In this document: positions 35,611 to 45,373 of the stretch, in pieces | Layout of the letters: the number at the start of each line of letters is the position of its first letter | Numbering within the stretch: position 1 is the first letter of the stretch | Assembly: GCA_900316795.1 (NCBI GenBank) | Contig: ONEF01000001.1 | Location: 1-64,000, forward strand | Direction: 5' to 3' | DNA from: an uncultured Bacteroidales bacterium | GTDB taxonomy: Bacteria > Bacteroidota > Bacteroidia > Bacteroidales > UBA932 | DNA length: 64,000 nucleotides | The notes under the pieces: generated by a model | The model's database searches: none | Seen by the model: the letters and a program-made list of their open reading frames with translations, nothing else | Told to the model about the DNA's origin: nothing | Made by a program: the position numbers and the translations under genes

Positions 35611-35638
35611 GTGATAAAATAAATACGAATGAATTATA

Positions 35639-38600
35639 TCATTTCAAAGAACGCAATATGTCATAAGCTTTGCTTATGGAGTCCACTCCCGGAACTTTTA
35701 TCCAAAGTTTGTTCTGCTCCTGCTTGTAATTGACCTTTCCTATCCTCCGCGATGCCACAAGACTCATTATCCTCTGATACTGCTCTGTCTTGTAATAGGC
35801 TGAAGAAGCGTCAGAGATGAAATACATAAGCATCACTCCCTGCCGGAGGACTATTTTCTCAAAACCCATCTTGACTGCAAGATGCCTGATCCTTACAACA
35901 AATGAAAGCTGCTTCACTTCCTCAGGAGGAGGTCCGAACCTGTCTTCCAAAGAAGCCATGAAGGCATCTATGCCGTCATCTTCTTTCATTGCGTCAAGCT
36001 CCTTGTAGAGTTTTATCTTTTCGGTGGTCTGGGACACATAATCGTCTGGGATGTAAAGCTCCATATCGGTTTCCACTGCACAGTCAGCGACAAACTGCAC
36101 GTCTTCCGAAGGAACATCCACAATATCCTGACGCTGGGAATTAATCTCTATGAACGCCTCGTTGAGTATCCTCTGGTATGTTTCAAATCCCATATCGGCG
36201 ATGAATCCGCTCTGTTCCCCTCCCAAAAGGTTTCCGGCTCCTCTTATGTCCAGATCCTGCATCGCGATGTTGAATCCGCTGCCGAGTTCGCTGAAGGCTT
36301 CTATGGCTTTTATCCTTCTTCTGGCATCATCGCTGAGAGATGTGGCAGGAGGAACTATCAGATAGCAATAGGCCTTCACGCTGGAGCGGCCAACCCTTCC
36401 TCTGAGCTGATGCAGATCGCTCAGGCCGAACATGTGCGCCTGGTTGATTATCATGGTATTGGCGTTAGGAATATCTATGCCGTTCTCTATGATGGTGGTG
36501 GAGATAAGGACATCATAATCTCCCCTTATGAAATCCAGCATCCTGTTCTCCAGGAGGGTAGGTTCCATTTTGCCGTGCCCTGTTATGGTCTTGGCCTTTG
36601 GACATATACGGTTTATCATCTGTTCCACGGCTGCAATGTCTTCAACCCTGTTGTGCACGAAAAATACCTGACCTCCTCTTTCCAGCTCGTTGTCAATGGC
36701 CTGTTTTATATACTCCTCGTTGAAGTCTATTATGTCTGTCTGCACAGGAAGCCTGTTCGGCGGCGGAGTGTTGATTATGGAAAGGTCTCTGGCTCCCAGA
36801 AGCGAGAACTGCAGCGTGCGAGGAATAGGAGTGGCTGTAAGGGTAAGGGTATCAACCTCTACCTTCAGCTGTCTCAGCCTTTCCTTGGCGCTGACTCCAA
36901 ACTTCTGTTCCTCGTCTATGATGAGAAGCCCCAGGTCCTTGAACTTGATGTTCTTGTTCAAAAGACGATGGGTTCCTATTATTATGTCTGTCTTCCCTGA
37001 TTCCAGATTCTTTGTTATCTCCTTGATATCCTTTGCGCTTCTGAGACGGGAGATATAGTCTATCTTGCAGGGGAACTTTCCAAGCCTTTCCGTAAATGTC
37101 TTGTAGTGCTGGAGAGCCAGTATGGTGGTAGGAACCAGGACGCATACCTGCTTGCTGTCGCACACGGCCTTGAATGCTGCACGTATGGCAACTTCTGTCT
37201 TGCCGAAGCCCACATCTCCGCACACCAGACGGTCCATCGGGTTTGGACTTTCCATATCGTGTTTAACTGCCTTGGTGGCGGCGGACTGGTCCGGAGTGTC
37301 TTCATACATGAATGATGCTTCCAGCTCGTCCTGCAGATAAGTGTCTGCGGAAAAGGCGAACCCTTTGGTGCGCTTCCTTTCGGCATAAAGGGCTATAAGT
37401 TCTTTGGCAATATCCTTTATCTTGGCTTTAGTGGTGGTTTTCAGCTTGTTCCAGGCACCGCTGCCAAGCTTGTAAATCTTTGGAGGAACCCCGTCTTTGC
37501 TCTTGTATTTGGATATCTTGTGCAGGCTGTGGACAGAGACGAATATTACATCTCCATCGCGATACATAATCTTGATGGCTTCCTGTACCCTGCCTCCTAT
37601 ATTGGTCTTGAGCAGGCCTCCGAAAACACCAACCCCGTGGTCTATATGAACTATGTAGTCTCCGACATGGAAAGCGTTAAGGTCTTCAATTGCCAGACGT
37701 TCACTTCTTTCAACCTCCCTGCGTACCCTTACCCTGTGATATCTTTCAAATATCTGATGGTCCGTGTAAAGGCATATCTTGGTGTCCGGACACACAAACC
37801 CTTCGTGGACAGAATACCGGAGATGTTCAAAACGCGGATAATCTCCAGAGGACATTATATGGGAGGAATCCTTGAATATGCTCCTGACCCTCTCCGCCTG
37901 CTCTACGGAAGATGAACTTATATATACTGTGTAACCCTCTGCGTTCCTTTTCCTTATATCATCAGCCAAAAGGGCGAAGTTCTTGTTGAAACTCGGCTGC
38001 GGAGAACATGGAACCTCCACCTGCATCACATTCAAAGAAGAGCTGTCATCTTCATAATATGTCTTTCTGCCATTAAGGGAAATTACCCTGTAACCTTTAT
38101 AGAGTTCTTCGATATGTTCAAATGTATCGTGCCAGATGACAGTGTTTTCCTCTCCTGCATATTCAAAGACAGTCTGGCCTCCCATAGCCATTACTGAACC
38201 GGAGGTATGTATATCAGGAAATATATCCACAGACTGCACTTTATCCGTGGATCTCTGGCTGTCTATGTTGAACTTGTGGATGGAGTCAACCTCATTACCG
38301 AAAAAGTCTATCCTGTAAGGCACATTGTCTGAATAAGAGAATATGTCCACGATACCTCCCCTTACGGCAAACTGGCCCGGTTCTGAAACAAAATCCACCC
38401 TCTCGAATCCAGAAGAAGAGAGCTTTTCCTTCAGAAGTTCAAAGTCCAGTGTCTCTCCCGTCTTTATGCAGATAATGTTTTCAGTAACAGATCTTTTGTT
38501 GACTGTAAGCTCTTTGACTGAATCAGGATAGGTCACTATGAATATGTTTCCCTTTTCCGGAGAAAAACCGTTTATGGCTTCAAGGGTGATGCTTCTCTGG

Positions 38601-38923
38601 ACTTTGTTGGAAGCGTCCTTTATTGATATTACCTTTGAAGAACCTGAACGGGAAGACGGGAAATAGAACACGTTGTCACCCAAAAGAGGATAAAGGTCGT
38701 TGCACATGTATTCGGCAGCTTCTTTTGAGTCCTCAACTATGATATGGATGTGTCCTGAAGAAGATTTCCTGACGGCAGAGCACAAGAAATACCCTTTGGA
38801 AGAAGCGAAAAGGCCCTTTATCAAAACCGATGAATGATTATTTTCCTCATCGATGAACAAAGAGACCTTGCCTGCTGCCTCCAAACCGGAAAAAGCACCG
38901 ACTATATCCTCAATCATTCCCAT
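35639..38923 (-). CDS. mfd: Transcription-repair coupling factor
   Basis: A 1094-residue translocase that removes RNA polymerase stalled at DNA damage and recruits UvrA. Domains in order: UvrB-like N-terminus (residues 1-380), RNA polymerase-binding CarD-like domain with HVGDYIVHIDHGVGVFGGL, helicase domain 1 with Walker A CGDVGFGKTEVAIRAA and DEEQKFG, helicase domain 2 with DFIRGDYDVLISTTIIENGI and HQLRGRVGRS, and the TRCF C-terminus. The ATG at 38923 (or 38917) is used: a frame open to 39016 would cross the promoter box at 38933. Confidence 0.96.
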   Translation of the reverse strand: MGMIEDIVGAFSGLEAAGKVSLFIDEENNHSSVLIKGLFASSKGYFLCSAVRKSSSGHIHIIVEDSKEAAEYMCNDLYPLLGDNVFYFPSSRSGSSKVISIKDASNKVQRSITLEAINGFSPEKGNIFIVTYPDSVKELTVNKRSVTENIICIKTGETLDFELLKEKLSSSGFERVDFVSEPGQFAVRGGIVDIFSYSDNVPYRIDFFGNEVDSIHKFNIDSQRSTDKVQSVDIFPDIHTSGSVMAMGGQTVFEYAGEENTVIWHDTFEHIEELYKGYRVISLNGRKTYYEDDSSSLNVMQVEVPCSPQPSFNKNFALLADDIRKRNAEGYTVYISSSSVEQAERVRSIFKDSSHIMSSGDYPRFEHLRYSVHEGFVCPDTKICLYTDHQIFERYHRVRVRREVERSERLAIEDLNAFHVGDYIVHIDHGVGVFGGLLKTNIGGRVQEAIKIMYRDGDVIFVSVHSLHKISKYKSKDGVPPKIYKLGSGAWNKLKTTTKAKIKDIAKELIALYAERKRTKGFAFSADTYLQDELEASFMYEDTPDQSAATKAVKHDMESPNPMDRLVCGDVGFGKTEVAIRAAFKAVCDSKQVCVLVPTTILALQHYKTFTERLGKFPCKIDYISRLRSAKDIKEITKNLESGKTDIIIGTHRLLNKNIKFKDLGLLIIDEEQKFGVSAKERLRQLKVEVDTLTLTATPIPRTLQFSLLGARDLSIINTPPPNRLPVQTDIIDFNEEYIKQAIDNELERGGQVFFVHNRVEDIAAVEQMINRICPKAKTITGHGKMEPTLLENRMLDFIRGDYDVLISTTIIENGIDIPNANTMIINQAHMFGLSDLHQLRGRVGRSSVKAYCYLIVPPATSLSDDARRRIKAIEAFSELGSGFNIAMQDLDIRGAGNLLGGEQSGFIADMGFETYQRILNEAFIEINSQRQDIVDVPSEDVQFVADCAVETDMELYIPDDYVSQTTEKIKLYKELDAMKEDDGIDAFMASLEDRFGPPPEEVKQLSFVVRIRHLAVKMGFEKIVLRQGVMLMYFISDASSAYYKTEQYQRIMSLVASRRIGKVNYKQEQNKLWIKVPGVDSISKAYDILRSLK

Positions 38924-38932
38924 CTGGCGGCG

Positions 38933-38940
38933 CAAAGTTA
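38933..38940 (-). promoter_or_regulatory. Promoter -7 box for mfd
   Basis: On the minus strand this reads TAACTTTG, an exact TAnnTTTG, ending 9 nt before the first candidate ATG. Confidence 0.5.
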
Positions 38941-39191
38941 AAAAATATGTTAGCAACCATGTTGAAAACTTTGTTGAAAATATGGGGAATAAAATAATTG
39001 GTGGAAAACACCTCAATTACCAACACTCCAACCAAAAGTTTTTCCACATCGCTGAGGGATAAAAAAGCCTGTTCAAAATATATGAGAAGCCGTTTTTTAG
39101 ACTTATCCACATTTTCCACAGCGTATTATTATCATCATTTGATTTAAAATAAAATAGATAATAATTATAGTTTGTGTAAAAGGGGATTTTA

Positions 39192-39199
39192 TATCTTTG
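39192..39199 (+). promoter_or_regulatory. Promoter for ruvB
   Basis: TATCTTTG is an exact TAnnTTTG with a TTTG -33 element at 39171-39174 (17-bp gap). The box ends 6 nt before the ATG. Confidence 0.6.
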
Positions 39200-39205
39200 T
39201 CATAT

Positions 39206-40243
39206 ATGATTTCAGACAGAGAAGAAATAGAGAAATTCAATCCCAGAGAGATTGAACCCACTTCGGACCGCGAGCTTGAGACCTTGGTAAGGCCAAAGGA
39301 ATTCCAGGACTTTTCCGGACAGGAGAAGGTTGTGGAGAACCTGAAGGTTTTCGTGAAGGCTGCCAGGATGAGAGGGGAAAGTCTGGACCATACGCTGCTG
39401 TTCGGGCCTCCGGGTCTTGGAAAGACAACTCTTGCCAACATCATAGCAAACGAGATGGGAGTTGACATGAAGGTCACCTCCGGCCCTATACTGGACAAAC
39501 CGGGAGATCTTGCCGGCCTGCTGACTTCTCTTGAAACCGGAGACGTGCTTTTCATAGACGAGATCCACCGCCTTCCTAAAATCGTTGAGGAATATCTTTA
39601 CTCAGCGATGGAGGATTTCCGGATAGACATAATGATAGACAAAGGGCCTGGCGCCAGAAGCGTTCAGATCACCCTCAACCCGTTCACCCTTGTCGGAGCC
39701 ACGACAAGGAGCGGCCTGCTGTCTTCACCTTTGAGGGCAAGGTTCGGAATAAACTGTCACCTTGAATATTACAATACTGAAACGCTGAAAAAAATAGTCA
39801 AGCGTTCCGCAGGTATATTGGATATAGACATTGATGACCAGGCTGCCAAGGAAATCGCCTGCCGCAGCCGTGGAACTCCTCGTATAGCAAACTCACTCTT
39901 GAGAAGGGTAAGGGATTTTGCCCAGGTGAAAGGCAACGGAGATGTGGATCTTGAAATAACAAGATATTCCCTGGATGCCTTGAATATAGACAAGAGAGGT
40001 CTTGACCAGATGGACAACAAGATCCTGTCCACCATTATTTCAAAGTTCAAAGGCGGACCTGTAGGTATTACCACAATAGCTACGGCTGTAGGAGAAGATG
40101 CGGGTACCATTGAGGAAGTTTATGAGCCTTTCCTCATACAGGAAGGCTTCATAAGAAGGACTCCGAGAGGAAGGGAAGTAACTGAATTAAGTTACAAGCA
40201 TCTCGGTATAGATATGTACCGGAACGACCTTTCACTCTTCTGA
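39206..40243 (+). CDS. ruvB: Holliday junction branch-migration helicase RuvB
   Basis: A 345-residue AAA+ motor. Walker [16 protein letters not shown], Walker [12 protein letters not shown], sensor 1 GATTRSGLL, the arginine finger region PLRARFGI, and the C-terminal winged helix with [22 protein letters not shown]. The ATG start [11 protein letters not shown] is used; a TTG nine bases upstream lies inside the promoter box. RuvB hexamers work with RuvA (encoded here at 57.9 kb) to move Holliday junctions. It stands alone in a divergent pair with mfd. Confidence 0.97.
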   Translation: MISDREEIEKFNPREIEPTSDRELETLVRPKEFQDFSGQEKVVENLKVFVKAARMRGESLDHTLLFGPPGLGKTTLANIIANEMGVDMKVTSGPILDKPGDLAGLLTSLETGDVLFIDEIHRLPKIVEEYLYSAMEDFRIDIMIDKGPGARSVQITLNPFTLVGATTRSGLLSSPLRARFGINCHLEYYNTETLKKIVKRSAGILDIDIDDQAAKEIACRSRGTPRIANSLLRRVRDFAQVKGNGDVDLEITRYSLDALNIDKRGLDQMDNKILSTIISKFKGGPVGITTIATAVGEDAGTIEEVYEPFLIQEGFIRRTPRGREVTELSYKHLGIDMYRNDLSLF

Positions 40244-40301
40244 CACTTTATCCTGCTTTAACAGACAAGTCTAAAAAAAGAATCTTAAATAGTAAAAGAT
40301 T

Positions 40302-41534
40302 ATGAAAAAGCTTCTTGCACTTATTCTCATCTCATTATTGTCAGCCGATATATTCGCCTGCACCTCAGCGATATTCACTGGCAAATGCACCAAGGACGGA
40401 AGGCCTTTGATGTGGAAAAACCGCGATACCGGAGAGCTCAACAACCGTCTGGAATATTTCAAGGGAAAGAAATACACTTTCGTGGGACTTGTCAATTCTC
40501 CTTCCAAAGGAGGAGAAGTCTGGGCAGGAAGCAATGAAGCCGGTTTCTGTATAATGAACACCGCAAGCTACAACCTTGCAATTCCTGAAGAGAAAGATCT
40601 TCAGGATGGAGAGGGTGAAGTGATGTTCAAGGCTCTTGGCATCTGCCGCACACTCAAGGATTTTGAAAAATTCCTGGACACGATAAGAAAGCCTCTGGCT
40701 GTTGAGGCTAACTTCGGAGTAATAGATGCGGAAGGCGGAGCTGCTTATTATGAGGTAAATACGAGAACCTGGAAGAAGTTTGACGCAAATGACGAAAAAC
40801 TCGCTCCTGAAGGATACCTTATCTGGACCAATTATTCAAGGTCAGGAAAGACAGACCAAGGTATGGGATATGTAAGATGGGGCAACGCAACAGACATCGT
40901 TGACAAGGCTTACAAGGAGGGAGTGAAATTCACCCCTGAATGGATAATGGAAAACCTGTCAAGAAGCTTCTATCATTCAATTTTGAAGGCGGACCTGAGG
41001 AACTCTGACATCGCGGAGAAGACAAACGGATGGTTCATAGACCAGGATTTCATCCCAAGGAAATCCACAAGTGCTATCTCAATCTTCCAGGGGGTTGCAA
41101 AAGGAGAAAAGGCAAAACATACAATCTTCTGGTGCGGAATGGGTTACGGCCCTCTTGCAGTTCTTGTTCCTGTTATTATGACACACACCAAACTTATTCC
41201 TTCAACCCTTGCAAAAGGCTCTTCAGTAGGAAAGGACAAGAAAAAAGGTAACCCAAACAACTGCTTCGTATGTGACCAGGTACTAAACCTGAAGAAAAAA
41301 ATCTTCCCTATAAAGAGAGGAAACGGCAACAAGTACTTCAATTTCCACAAACTCTACAACCCTCAAGGAACAGGTTACAGCCAGCAGCTGAAGAAGACCG
41401 AAGAGGCCATACTTAAGAAATCTGCGGAGGCCATTGAAATCCTGAGAAACGGAGACCTTGACGAAAAGAAACACAAGCATTTCAACAGCGAGATTGACGA
41501 GATCCTCACTGCTGCATACAACAACCTTAAGTAA
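40302..41534 (+). CDS. Exported C45/choloylglycine-type Ntn hydrolase
   Basis: A 410-residue protein. The signal peptide MKKLLALILISLLSADIFA is followed at once by Cys20 (CTSAIFTGK), the N-terminal nucleophile position of the penicillin-V-acylase/C45 acyltransferase Ntn family. Signal cleavage would therefore expose the catalytic Cys without other processing. Family landmarks: RDGRPLMWKNRDTGE-like segment (residues 29-44), GSNEAGFCIMNTASYNL and NFGVIDAEGGAAYYEVN. The enzyme cleaves or transfers N-acyl groups on linear amides. The substrate is unknown. It lies between ruvB (same strand) and a convergent hexosaminidase gene. Confidence 0.8.
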   Translation: MKKLLALILISLLSADIFACTSAIFTGKCTKDGRPLMWKNRDTGELNNRLEYFKGKKYTFVGLVNSPSKGGEVWAGSNEAGFCIMNTASYNLAIPEEKDLQDGEGEVMFKALGICRTLKDFEKFLDTIRKPLAVEANFGVIDAEGGAAYYEVNTRTWKKFDANDEKLAPEGYLIWTNYSRSGKTDQGMGYVRWGNATDIVDKAYKEGVKFTPEWIMENLSRSFYHSILKADLRNSDIAEKTNGWFIDQDFIPRKSTSAISIFQGVAKGEKAKHTIFWCGMGYGPLAVLVPVIMTHTKLIPSTLAKGSSVGKDKKKGNPNNCFVCDQVLNLKKKIFPIKRGNGNKYFNFHKLYNPQGTGYSQQLKKTEEAILKKSAEAIEILRNGDLDEKKHKHFNSEIDEILTAAYNNLK

Positions 41535-41549
41535 AACCTCAATAGATTT

Positions 41550-44003
41550 CTAATAAATCCTAAGCGGCGGCAGGAAGAAATTCTGGCCGTCGCTTTCTCC
41601 TGTCACTGTGATTCTAACGCTCTTGACCTTCTTTCCGTCAGGAGTAAGCACAATCCGGCTGCAGTCAACTTCTGTCTTTCCGGTGTAGTTGACACCGTCT
41701 TCAGAGTATTCCGCATAACCTTTCGTGAGCCCGTAGAAATCTACATTTGCCCTTCCTGTAACTATATCTATCACTGAACATTGTACTGGTTGGTCAAATA
41801 TGAATGTTATGTAGTCTCCTTTCTTTGCTCTTCCGTCAAAACGGCAATATGCCTTATCATTGTATTCCTTGAGGATTTTAAGGTTCTTTTCTGAAGTATG
41901 CATATTTGTCTCGATGGTAAGGCTTGGCTGGATGAGAACCGGCTGAAGCGGAATGTTTGACACTGCAACTCCAACTGAATGCAAGGTGTCAGAGACGAAA
42001 GTTGCAAACCTGTAATTTGCTATATGCTTTGTAATTATAGGTTCCGTATAGACATACTTGTAATTGGTGGTGTCTTTCTGGCCCCTTATGTTTCCGATTT
42101 CAGTCTGAGGGGAAACTATGGCATATCTTATCTGGGCTCCTTCAAACGGAGGAGTGACAGTTATCTTGTAAGGCCTCATATAGGATTCGCTTCTGAGGAC
42201 ATCAAGTTTGGTGAATGCTTCAGGTTCTGCAGTTACTTCCGGATATGGAACCCTGAACCTTATTCCCATATTCTCAAGCCTTGCAAAATGAGCCTGTGTC
42301 AGACGGTCATAGAAATACTTGTAATTGGCAGCACTGTCTGCAATGTTGCGGCTTGTGCCCCATCCGATTTCAGCAAGAGCGCAAAGTCTTGGAAACATCT
42401 GGTATTCTACAAAATTGTCCGGGCGGTTACCAAGTTCTTCCCACAGACCGGCCTGCACTCCCTTGACATGTTTCTTTGCAAGTACAAGGTTTGAAACAGC
42501 CTTTCCGGCATCCGGACCGGCAGCGGCCAAAGCTATTGGGTCGTATGAATAAGTTATGTCCAGAGGAATTACCCTGGCCCAGTTGTGTCCTCTTTCAATC
42601 GGGGACTGCTGCATGTCGAGATAAACATATTCAGCAGCCTGCATCACGCAGTCAAATCCGTTCTGTACAGCTTGCGGACCAAACTTTTTCCGGTGCCAGA
42701 CATATATGAGAGAATTGTCCTGGATTCCGTCCGCCATCATTATCTCCTCCCACCCGGCAATCTTCTTCCCGTACTTCTTTGCTATCTCGTTCACTCTCCT
42801 TACGAAATACTCGTGCAGCTGGTGAGTGCTCTTCATACCTTTTTCTTTCATAAGAGCCTGGCAGTCCGGGCATCTTGTCCAGTTATGCTGGTTGACCTCG
42901 TCTCCTCCCATATTTATGATTTCAGAAGGGAACATATCGGCCATTTCCTTGATGATCTTTTCTATGATCTCATAATTGCTTTCCTTGGCGACACACCAAA
43001 TCTCCCTGCTGAAACCTGTATTGTTCACCGATGTGTCTTCTGGAGCGTTGCACAGGATTTGGGGATAGCTTCCTGCTATCGCGGCGCTGTGCCCCGGAGT
43101 CTCAATCTCAGGAATAATCTCTATTCCCCTGTCAGCTGCATACTTTACTATATCCTTGATCTGCTGCTGGGTATAGTATCCTCCATATCTCTTGTTCCCC
43201 GATCCGAAACTTGACGGAATCACTTCATCCGGTCCTCTCCACGCTCCCTTTTCCGTAAGCAGAGGCAGAGACTTTATCTCCACTCTCCATCCCTGGTCAT
43301 CCGTAAGATGCCAGTGGAATTTGTTCAGCTTGTGATATGCCATCCAGTCCAGCACCTTGTAAATATCCTCGGCCGGCCTCCAGGTCCTTGAAACATCCAG
43401 TTCAAAACCACGGTAGGAAAACTCAGGGGCATCATCAATTACTCCTTGGGGTATATTGCATTTTTTTATAAAATCCCTATTCTCTACATTATATACTTTT
43501 GGAGGCAACAATTGTAATAAAGTGTGTACGCCGTTTAACAAACCATGGTTATCAAATCCAGTTATTAGTAGTATATTATGATAAACTTTCAGATAATAGT
43601 AACCTTCTTTGAACTGTAGGGGATTGATTCTGTCATCATGATGAATCATGTGTCTTATGACTATGTAATTGGTCTTTTTGAGATTAGTTTCTACCATCTC
43701 ATTTAAATTGACCACCTTTATTTTTTTCCCAAGAAGATTTGACAATTTAGAATTCAGATAATCGGCAACAAAAGGCTCGTTTGGCTCGTCGGTAAGGATA
43801 ACAGTATTTTCCGTCAAAACAAAAGGTCTAACATTCAGATTATAATTAACTGTTTGAGGTTGCGGAATCAGTTGGGTATATGGATTGTCCTTGTCAAATG
43901 CAATTGTCGTTTTGCTTTCTTTTGCGTTCTGGGCAATGGCATTTGCTGAAACAAACATCACCGCAAGAGCGGTGATGAAAGTATATAATCGTCTGATAAA
44001 CAT
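41550..44003 (-). CDS. GH20 beta-N-acetylhexosaminidase
   Basis: An 817-residue secreted glycosidase (signal peptide to about ANAIAQ). A GH20b-type N-domain (40-165) with LIPQPQTVNY and GLLNGVHTLLQLL is followed by the TIM barrel: FRGFELDVSR-type entry, KFHWHLTDDQGWRVEIK, IIPEIETPGHS and the catalytic pair Asp368-Glu369 in NMGGDEVNQHN. A C-terminal beta region (from about 690, FDGRAKKGDYITFIFDQP) resembles a discoidin-type carbohydrate-binding domain. It removes terminal GlcNAc/GalNAc from host glycans or peptidoglycan fragments using substrate-assisted catalysis. It precedes no PUL genes here. Confidence 0.93.
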   Translation of the reverse strand: MFIRRLYTFITALAVMFVSANAIAQNAKESKTTIAFDKDNPYTQLIPQPQTVNYNLNVRPFVLTENTVILTDEPNEPFVADYLNSKLSNLLGKKIKVVNLNEMVETNLKKTNYIVIRHMIHHDDRINPLQFKEGYYYLKVYHNILLITGFDNHGLLNGVHTLLQLLPPKVYNVENRDFIKKCNIPQGVIDDAPEFSYRGFELDVSRTWRPAEDIYKVLDWMAYHKLNKFHWHLTDDQGWRVEIKSLPLLTEKGAWRGPDEVIPSSFGSGNKRYGGYYTQQQIKDIVKYAADRGIEIIPEIETPGHSAAIAGSYPQILCNAPEDTSVNNTGFSREIWCVAKESNYEIIEKIIKEMADMFPSEIINMGGDEVNQHNWTRCPDCQALMKEKGMKSTHQLHEYFVRRVNEIAKKYGKKIAGWEEIMMADGIQDNSLIYVWHRKKFGPQAVQNGFDCVMQAAEYVYLDMQQSPIERGHNWARVIPLDITYSYDPIALAAAGPDAGKAVSNLVLAKKHVKGVQAGLWEELGNRPDNFVEYQMFPRLCALAEIGWGTSRNIADSAANYKYFYDRLTQAHFARLENMGIRFRVPYPEVTAEPEAFTKLDVLRSESYMRPYKITVTPPFEGAQIRYAIVSPQTEIGNIRGQKDTTNYKYVYTEPIITKHIANYRFATFVSDTLHSVGVAVSNIPLQPVLIQPSLTIETNMHTSEKNLKILKEYNDKAYCRFDGRAKKGDYITFIFDQPVQCSVIDIVTGRANVDFYGLTKGYAEYSEDGVNYTGKTEVDCSRIVLTPDGKKVKSVRITVTGESDGQNFFLPPLRIY

Positions 44004-44024
44004 ATTATTGTATCGCGATAAAAA

Positions 44025-44621
44025 TTATTTTTGTTTTGGTTCAGGCCTTGCTTCAAGCCTTCCGGTATAGGTTATCAGATCCCTGTACTGGCTTTCAACC
44101 TTTATGTAACTTGTGCCGTTCTTGTACAGGTCTATCATGAAGTAGAATATCTCCGAATTGTACTTGCTCTTGAAGGTGAATTCTATGAAAGCATAGCAGT
44201 TCTTGTGCGGAGGGTTCATCGTGACCTTCATGTTGACAGGAACGTTCTTGGCATCGATGGCAATGGCGTTGTCATTGGTGAATGAATATCTTACCTCACC
44301 TATATAAGGCAAATAGCAGTTGAGTGTATTGTCCTTTATTGAGATTGTATAACCGTCCATGGTTTCTTTCGGAGGCATCTTCTTTGGGACAATTCTTTCT
44401 ATCTCTATGTAGAAATCTTTGTTGTCCAGAGCGGACGACACGGCAGCGGAAGCCGGAGAAGATGAATATGTAGGTTCGGCCGATGCCGGAAGAGGAATAC
44501 CTCCACCTGCTTCGGCAGCGCTTCCAATCACAGCTTTTCTGGATGTACCGCATCCGGAGAGAAAGATTCCGGCAGAAAATACTGACAGGCAAGCAATTGT
44601 CTTGAACAAATTCTTTTTCAT
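44025..44621 (-). CDS. DUF4251-family lipoprotein
   Basis: A 198-residue lipoprotein with lipobox LSGC (Cys24). After a low-complexity linker (residues 30-60), the core matches DUF4251: FYIEIERIVPKKMPPKETM, GYTISIKDNTLNCYLPYIGE and a C-terminal beta segment ending VESQYRDLITYTGRL. DUF4251 proteins are small Bacteroidetes envelope proteins of unknown role. It lies 16 bp downstream of a related gene, and the hexosaminidase gene follows after 21 bp. Confidence 0.75.
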   Translation of the reverse strand: MKKNLFKTIACLSVFSAGIFLSGCGTSRKAVIGSAAEAGGGIPLPASAEPTYSSSPASAAVSSALDNKDFYIEIERIVPKKMPPKETMDGYTISIKDNTLNCYLPYIGEVRYSFTNDNAIAIDAKNVPVNMKVTMNPPHKNCYAFIEFTFKSKYNSEIFYFMIDLYKNGTSYIKVESQYRDLITYTGRLEARPEPKQK

Positions 44622-44637
44622 AGCCGTAATATAATGA

Positions 44638-45237
44638 TTAGTCTGTCAGTGGATTACCTTCTTGTGGAGCTGGCCTTTCCATTACCTCTCCCTCGTATGA
44701 CATTGACTCGAATCCAGGAATCTTCACCATTGCATATACCTTTCCTGAAGGGTATATCTGGATGGTGATGGTTACCTGCATGGCCATGGCGTTGTCTGTG
44801 TCCGTGTTGTTGTTCCAGAAAATGCACTGGAACAGATAGCTCTTCTGTTTTTCCTGCCAGCCACCCATTATGGTAGTAATTTGGTTTTCAGAGAAAATAC
44901 TGATGTCAGTGTTGGTGTTGCTGTAAGCCTGGCGGGATTTTGTTTCTGCCAGAGCCTCGAACGGCAGGTTGCAGGAAATGCGGTCTTTGTTAAGATCGAT
45001 GTAATAGCTGTTGGCGCTGTTGATGGTCTGGAAGTTGAAGTTGAAATTGTTGTTCTTGTTGAAACTTCTGGAAATGCCGATGAAAACATCTTTCTTGTAG
45101 GCACCGTCGTTGACCATCTTGGCAATTCTTTCTTTCCTTTCTTTTGCAGTCTCCCTTTTCTTCTTCTGTGCATAAGAAGGTGAACAGATCATAATAGCGG
45201 CAGCAACGCAGGCTGCAATCATCAGAATCCTTTTCAT
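44638..45237 (-). CDS. DUF4251-like exported protein
   Basis: A 199-residue protein starting MKRILMIAACVAAAIMICS, with a Sec signal cleaved near SYAQ and a Lys/Arg/Glu-rich stretch after it. The core (ISRSFNKNNNFNFNFQTINS, YYIDLNKDRISCNLPFEA) follows the DUF4251 layout, and the end (MVKIPGFESMSYEGEVMERP) matches its neighbour's last strand. The two genes are probably diverged tandem paralogues. Nine residues upstream of this ATG are also open but lie outside the signal peptide. Function unknown. Confidence 0.65.
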   Translation of the reverse strand: MKRILMIAACVAAAIMICSPSYAQKKKRETAKERKERIAKMVNDGAYKKDVFIGISRSFNKNNNFNFNFQTINSANSYYIDLNKDRISCNLPFEALAETKSRQAYSNTNTDISIFSENQITTIMGGWQEKQKSYLFQCIFWNNNTDTDNAMAMQVTITIQIYPSGKVYAMVKIPGFESMSYEGEVMERPAPQEGNPLTD

Positions 45238-45283
45238 ATCGTTATATTTTAGAGTAATAATCACCTTTTTTTGTCAAGCCAAA

Positions 45284-45291
45284 CAAATATA
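45284..45291 (-). promoter_or_regulatory. Promoter -7 box for DUF4251 pair
   Basis: On the minus strand this reads TATATTTG, an exact TAnnTTTG, 46 nt before the ATG. Confidence 0.45.
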
Positions 45292-45332
45292 ATGATTTAA
45301 TCTTTTGAAATAAGGGAAAAAGTGGTTAAAAT

Positions 45333-45341
45333 TGTGGATAA
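45333..45341 (-). other. Isolated perfect DnaA box
   Basis: TGTGGATAA, the complement of TTATCCACA, lies in the spacer between the DUF4251 genes and frdA. No other strong box is beside it. Confidence 0.4.
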
Positions 45342-45373
45342 ATTCAAAAACGTAAATATTTAACACAATACAA

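Larger units (their letters stand above)
38924..39205. other. DnaA-box-bearing spacer, possible origin region
   Basis: Spacer between divergent mfd and ruvB. It holds one perfect DnaA box TTATCCACA at 39103-39111, two TTWTNCACA-type boxes TTTTCCACA at 39040-39048 and 39112-39120, a near match on the other strand around 38998-39007, direct repeats GTTGAAAA near 38961 and 38973, and a very AT-rich stretch 39121-39170. One CTCAGCGAT-type site (39048-39056) abuts a box. Both gene promoters lie at its edges. The arrangement resembles an oriC but could be a DnaA-regulated intergenic region. Confidence 0.35.
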
